Shown: one piece after another, positions 6,523 to 8,235 of the stretch
How the letters are laid out: every line of letters starts with the position of its first letter
Numbering within the stretch: position 1 is the stretch's first letter
Assembly: GCA_023387555.1 (NCBI GenBank)
Contig: JAEWHY010000097.1
Location: 1 to 8,235, forward strand
Length of the DNA stretch: 8,235 nt
Direction of reading: 5' to 3'
From: Pseudomonadota bacterium
GTDB lineage: Bacteria > Pseudomonadota > Alphaproteobacteria > Rhizobiales > Xanthobacteraceae
Made by a program: the position numbers and the translations under genes
Notes under the pieces: model-generated
Databases searched by the model: none
Told to the model about the DNA's origin: nothing
Seen by the model: only the letters and a program-made list of their open reading frames with translations

Positions 6523-7518
6523 TCACTCGGCTTCGGCCGTGAATTCCTTGGCCTTCGCGACCCATTGGTCGGCGCGACCGGGCAGACCGACCTGTTCGCC
6601 GAGCCCGTGCGCCTGCTCGTGCGAGAGCGGCGCGAGCTGCCAATAGTGGAAGATGCCGAGATCGTTCAGCTGCTTCTCGATCGAGCCGGACACGCCGGGC
6701 AGCTTCTTCAAGTCGTCGGCAACGCCGCGCGGTCCAGGCAGCGCCTCGTAGCCGGAATTGCCGCTCTCAGGCAGGTCTTCCATGACAGGCTCGGCTGCAG
6801 CACCGATGTCGATGCCGCGCTCGCCCTGCGAACGTCCGATACCGTCGATCGCCGCCCGGGCGATGAGATCGCAATACAGCGAAATCGCGCGGCTGGCGTC
6901 GTCGTTGCCCGGCACCGCATAGGTGATGCCGTTCGGGTCGCAATTGGTGTCGACGATGGCCGCGACCGGAATGTTCAGCCGCTGCGCTTCCTTGATCGCG
7001 ATGTCTTCCTTGTTGGTGTCGATCACGAACAGCATATCGGGCAGACCGCCCATGTCCTTGATGCCGCCGAGCGAGCGATCGAGCTTGTCGCGCTCGCGCT
7101 GCAGATCGAGCCGCTCTTTCTTCGTGTAGGCCTGCGCTTCGTTGGACGCGAGCATCTCTTCCAGCTTGCGCAGCCGCTGGATCGAACCGGAAATCGTCTT
7201 CCAGTTGGTCAGCGTGCCGCCGAGCCAGCGCGAATTCACGTAGTACTGCGCGGACTTCTTTGCCGCCTCGGCGATCCCGTCCTGCGCCTGGCGCTTGGTG
7301 CCGACAAACAGGATGCGGCCGCCCCTGGCGACGGTGTCAGACACCGCCTGCAGCGCCCGGTGCAGCATCGGCACGGTCTGGGCGAGGTCGATGATGTGGA
7401 TGTTGTTGCGGACGCCAAAGATGTATTCACCCATCTTCGGGTTCCAGCGGTGGGCCTGATGGCCGAAGTGAACGCCAGCTTCCAAGAGCTGACGCATGCT
7501 GTAGTCTGGCAGCGCCAT
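6523..7518 (-). CDS. rpsB: 30S ribosomal protein S2 with C-terminal extension
   Basis: S2 is a small-subunit ribosomal protein that joins late in 30S assembly and is needed for S1 binding. The N-terminus MALPDYSMRQLLEAGVHFGH and the segments RWNPKMGEYIFG (24-35), FVGTKRQA (71-78) and NSRWLGGTLTNW (95-106) are classic S2. Residues 1 to about 228 form the family core. At 331 aa the protein is well above the usual 240-260. After an acidic, Gly/Pro-rich linker (about 230-266) there is a tail at about 268-325, with LPGVSGSIEKQLNDLGI (273-289) and ADQWVAKAK (316-324), which looks like a helix-hairpin-helix-type fold. Long S2 proteins with such tails occur in this bacterial group. The ATG has GGAGAA upstream (7524-7529). 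It is the first gene of the cluster after the predicted promoter; tsf follows after 59 bp. Confidence 0.97.
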   Translation of the reverse strand: MALPDYSMRQLLEAGVHFGHQAHRWNPKMGEYIFGVRNNIHIIDLAQTVPMLHRALQAVSDTVARGGRILFVGTKRQAQDGIAEAAKKSAQYYVNSRWLGGTLTNWKTISGSIQRLRKLEEMLASNEAQAYTKKERLDLQRERDKLDRSLGGIKDMGGLPDMLFVIDTNKEDIAIKEAQRLNIPVAAIVDTNCDPNGITYAVPGNDDASRAISLYCDLIARAAIDGIGRSQGERGIDIGAAAEPVMEDLPESGNSGYEALPGPRGVADDLKKLPGVSGSIEKQLNDLGIFHYWQLAPLSHEQAHGLGEQVGLPGRADQWVAKAKEFTAEAE

Positions 7519-7636
7519 TTGTCTTCTCCGGTTTGTCCTCCGCGGATGACGTGAACGGCCGGCCGTTCGGCCGCACCGTCACCGGATGGCAACCGCCCCC
7601 GTCGAGGGCAGCAAACCGCGATCCGCGTGTGAGATG
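7519..7636 (-). promoter_or_regulatory. Structured 5' leader of rpsB mRNA (candidate autoregulatory region)
   Basis: The leader runs from the predicted start site to the rpsB ATG. Three pairings can be seen in the RNA: CGCGGAU (7627-7621) with AUCCGCG (7547-7541), 7 bp and long-range; GCCC (7609-7606) with GGGC (7598-7595) around a 7-nt loop; and the self-complementary GAACGGCCGGCCGUUC (7568-7553). Two purine-rich ribosome-binding-like sites follow each other: GGAGGAC (7541-7535) and GGAGAA (7529-7524). The second is 5 nt from the ATG and is the likely functional site. The 3' arm of the long helix touches the first site. In E. coli, S2 represses rpsB-tsf through the rpsB leader; whether that applies here is inference. 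Confidence 0.4.
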
Positions 7637-7642
7637 GGCGGC

Positions 7643-7671
7643 CATATAGCGGCCTGCCCCCGAAAACGCAA
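7643..7671 (-). promoter_or_regulatory. Predicted housekeeping promoter for the rpsB operon
   Basis: On the minus strand a -35 box TTGCGT (7671-7666) is separated by exactly 17 bp from a -10 box TATATG (7648-7643). The -35 box is preceded by a T-rich segment. Both boxes resemble sigma-70-type consensus, and the spacing is optimal. Transcription would start near 7636, leaving a leader of about 118 nt before rpsB. It is the best promoter candidate I found in the gap, and the surrounding DNA is otherwise GC-rich. No other equally good promoter was seen upstream of the later genes, so it may drive much of the cluster. Confidence 0.6.
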
Positions 7672-7672
7672 G

Positions 7673-7709
7673 AAAAAGCCGGCGCGGTGATGCCTTGGCG
7701 GCAACCGGC
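7673..7709 (-). terminator. Possible Rho-independent terminator after dnaE
   Basis: On the minus strand GCCGG (7709-7705) can pair with CCGGC (7682-7678), which is followed directly by TTTTT (7677-7673). An inner hairpin TGCC-GCCAA-GGCA (7703-7691) sits inside. The two sides of the outer stem are unequal, so the fold is imperfect. The site is about 220 bp past the dnaE stop and immediately upstream of the proposed rpsB promoter, which is where insulation would be expected. The T run could also simply be AT-rich DNA upstream of the -35 box. Confidence 0.35.
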
Positions 7710-7816
7710 GAAATCGGCCGGGTGAACGATACCGGCAAGTACAGTTTTCGGCCGAAACCGGCTAGATGCCGCGCCTTTCTGCAAGCCTTGCGGTTATGGG
7801 CGCCCGCGGACACACT

Positions 7817-7830
7817 CGACCGATCGGTCG
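7817..7830. repeat. 14-bp perfect palindrome CGACCGATCGGTCG
   Basis: The sequence equals its own reverse complement over 14 bp. The symmetry stops at both ends (T at 7816, C at 7831). It resembles the two-fold symmetric operators used by dimeric repressors, but it sits about 150 bp upstream of the only promoter I can propose. No adjacent regulator gene is visible. It could equally be chance in GC-rich DNA. Confidence 0.5.
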
Positions 7831-7854
7831 CTCGCGCATGCGATGCCGATGGTC

Positions 7855-7889
7855 GAGAGTTGAGAATCGAGAATCGAGACTCGAGTCCG
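7855..7889. repeat. Degenerate 7-bp tandem repeat, five units
   Basis: On the plus strand five consecutive heptamers can be read: GAGAGTT, GAGAATC, GAGAATC, GAGACTC, GAGTCCG. The two middle copies are identical and the outer copies diverge. The array includes the 10-bp palindrome GACTCGAGTC at 7878-7887. It lies about 40 bp past the dnaE stop codon. It looks like slippage-generated DNA; no function is implied by the sequence. Confidence 0.7.
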
Positions 7890-7926
7890 ACTGTGAAGCC
7901 GGCCAACCGGGAGGTGGCCGTACGCC

Positions 7927-8235
7927 CTAATTTGCCTCCACCGTGACGACGCCCGGCAGCGCCTTGATCGCGCCGGCGATCTGCGGCGACACCTTGTAGC
8001 GGCCCGGCAGCTTGACCTCGACCTCGCCGCCGTCCGACAGCATCAGCACGAAATGCACCTCGCCATCGCCCCTCGGTTCCAGCCGGTTGGTGATGTGGAC
8101 GAGCGGCGCCGGATCGCGCAGGAAAATCTGCAGGCTCTTCTGCACCTTTGCGGCGGCCTGATCGAGCCGTTCGACGGTCTGGATGCGGGCGCGGACATCC
8201 TCGCCCTGCGCCTCGGCCGCCAGAAACAGCAGCAC
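7927..8235 (-). CDS. dnaE: DNA polymerase III subunit alpha, C-terminal end (partial)
   Basis: This is the last 102 codons of a longer gene whose 5' part lies beyond the right edge. The frame is open to the edge, and the first visible codon is GTG (valine), so it is not a real start. The product is the catalytic subunit of the replicative DNA polymerase. The tail contains the run LPGRYKVSPQIAGAIKALPG followed by VVTVEAN and a TAG stop. LPGR(F/Y)KVSPQIAGAI is typical of the extreme C-terminus of alphaproteobacterial DnaE. By family knowledge this end of the protein lies in the region that contacts tau and SSB; no polymerase or PHP motif is visible here. The identification rests on the tail and on the known dnaE-rpsB-tsf gene order. 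The next gene starts about 410 bp downstream, so dnaE is probably a separate transcription unit. Confidence 0.85.
   Translation of the reverse strand: MLLFLAAEAQGEDVRARIQTVERLDQAAAKVQKSLQIFLRDPAPLVHITNRLEPRGDGEVHFVLMLSDGGEVEVKLPGRYKVSPQIAGAIKALPGVVTVEAN

Larger units (their letters stand above)
7519..7926. other. dnaE-rpsB intergenic region (408 bp)
   Basis: No convincing gene lies here. Open frames on both strands cross the stretch but have arginine/serine/proline-rich shadow composition and no recognisable family. On the minus strand, in order, it holds: an inverted repeat just after the dnaE stop (7900-7905 with 7915-7920); a degenerate 7-bp tandem repeat (7855-7889); a 14-bp perfect palindrome (7817-7830); a 12-bp palindrome TTTCGGCCGAAA (7746-7757); a possible terminator (7673-7709); a promoter (7643-7671); and the rpsB leader. 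The left third is thus regulatory DNA for rpsB. The right two thirds hold repeats and palindromes with no assigned role. Confidence 0.7.

Noticed and set aside
5516..6646. Plus-strand 376-codon open frame opposite tsf and the end of rpsB
   Set aside because: Long antisense frames are common in GC-rich DNA where stops are rare. It covers two certain genes and shows no domain.
6565..7554. Plus-strand 329-codon open frame opposite rpsB
   Set aside because: It mirrors the S2 gene almost exactly. The minus-strand protein is unmistakable S2, so this is a shadow.
7427..7906. Minus-strand 159-codon frame filling the dnaE-rpsB gap
   Set aside because: It overlaps the rpsB start out of frame, spans the predicted promoter and leader, and has no family resemblance or visible ribosome-binding support.
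7900..7920. Inverted repeat CGGCCA/TGGCCG right after the dnaE stop as a terminator
   Set aside because: The stem is only 6 bp with a 9-base loop, and no T run follows on the minus strand; the 7673-7709 site is a better candidate.
7695..7946. Plus-strand 83-codon frame in the dnaE-rpsB gap
   Set aside because: It crosses the repeat array and the dnaE 3' end, has a low-complexity basic composition and no recognisable domain.

Overview
The window is about 8.2 kb of GC-rich chromosomal DNA from an alphaproteobacterium. The order of Nitrobacteraceae (Bradyrhizobium/Rhodopseudomonas group) is the best fit. The basis is the gene order, the 331-residue ribosomal protein S2 with its extra C-terminal domain, and the protein sequence style. 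I cannot fix the genus by eye. Every gene is on the minus strand, so the window reads from right to left. The long plus-strand open frames are GC-driven shadows of these genes.

Layout in transcription order: the last 102 codons of dnaE (DNA polymerase III alpha) at 8235-7927; a 408-bp gene-free stretch with a possible dnaE terminator, a good promoter and a structured leader of about 118 nt; rpsB (ribosomal protein S2); a 59-bp spacer holding a perfect 10-bp hairpin; tsf (elongation factor Ts); pyrH (UMP kinase); a 108-bp spacer with nested inverted repeats; frr (ribosome recycling factor); uppS (undecaprenyl diphosphate synthase); cdsA (CDP-diacylglycerol synthase); dxr (DXP reductoisomerase); rseP (site-2 zinc metalloprotease); and 67 bp that run out of the window, where bamA would be expected from the usual order.

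The genes join translation (S2, EF-Ts, RRF) to supply of the envelope. PyrH makes UDP for UTP/CTP and UDP-sugars. Dxr starts the committed MEP pathway to isoprenoids, UppS turns isoprenoid precursors into the lipid carrier for peptidoglycan, and CdsA makes the CDP-DAG used for phospholipids. RseP is an inner-membrane protease linked to envelope control. Spacing is tight after frr: uppS-cdsA and cdsA-dxr are each separated by only 2 bp, which suggests one transcript and translational coupling.

This is a conserved housekeeping cluster and I see no undescribed multi-gene system, mobile element, CRISPR array or RNA gene. The best leads are regulatory or architectural: the rpsB leader, the rpsB-tsf hairpin, the helix-hairpin-helix-like tail on S2, and a degenerate 7-bp tandem repeat plus long palindromes in the dnaE-rpsB gap.
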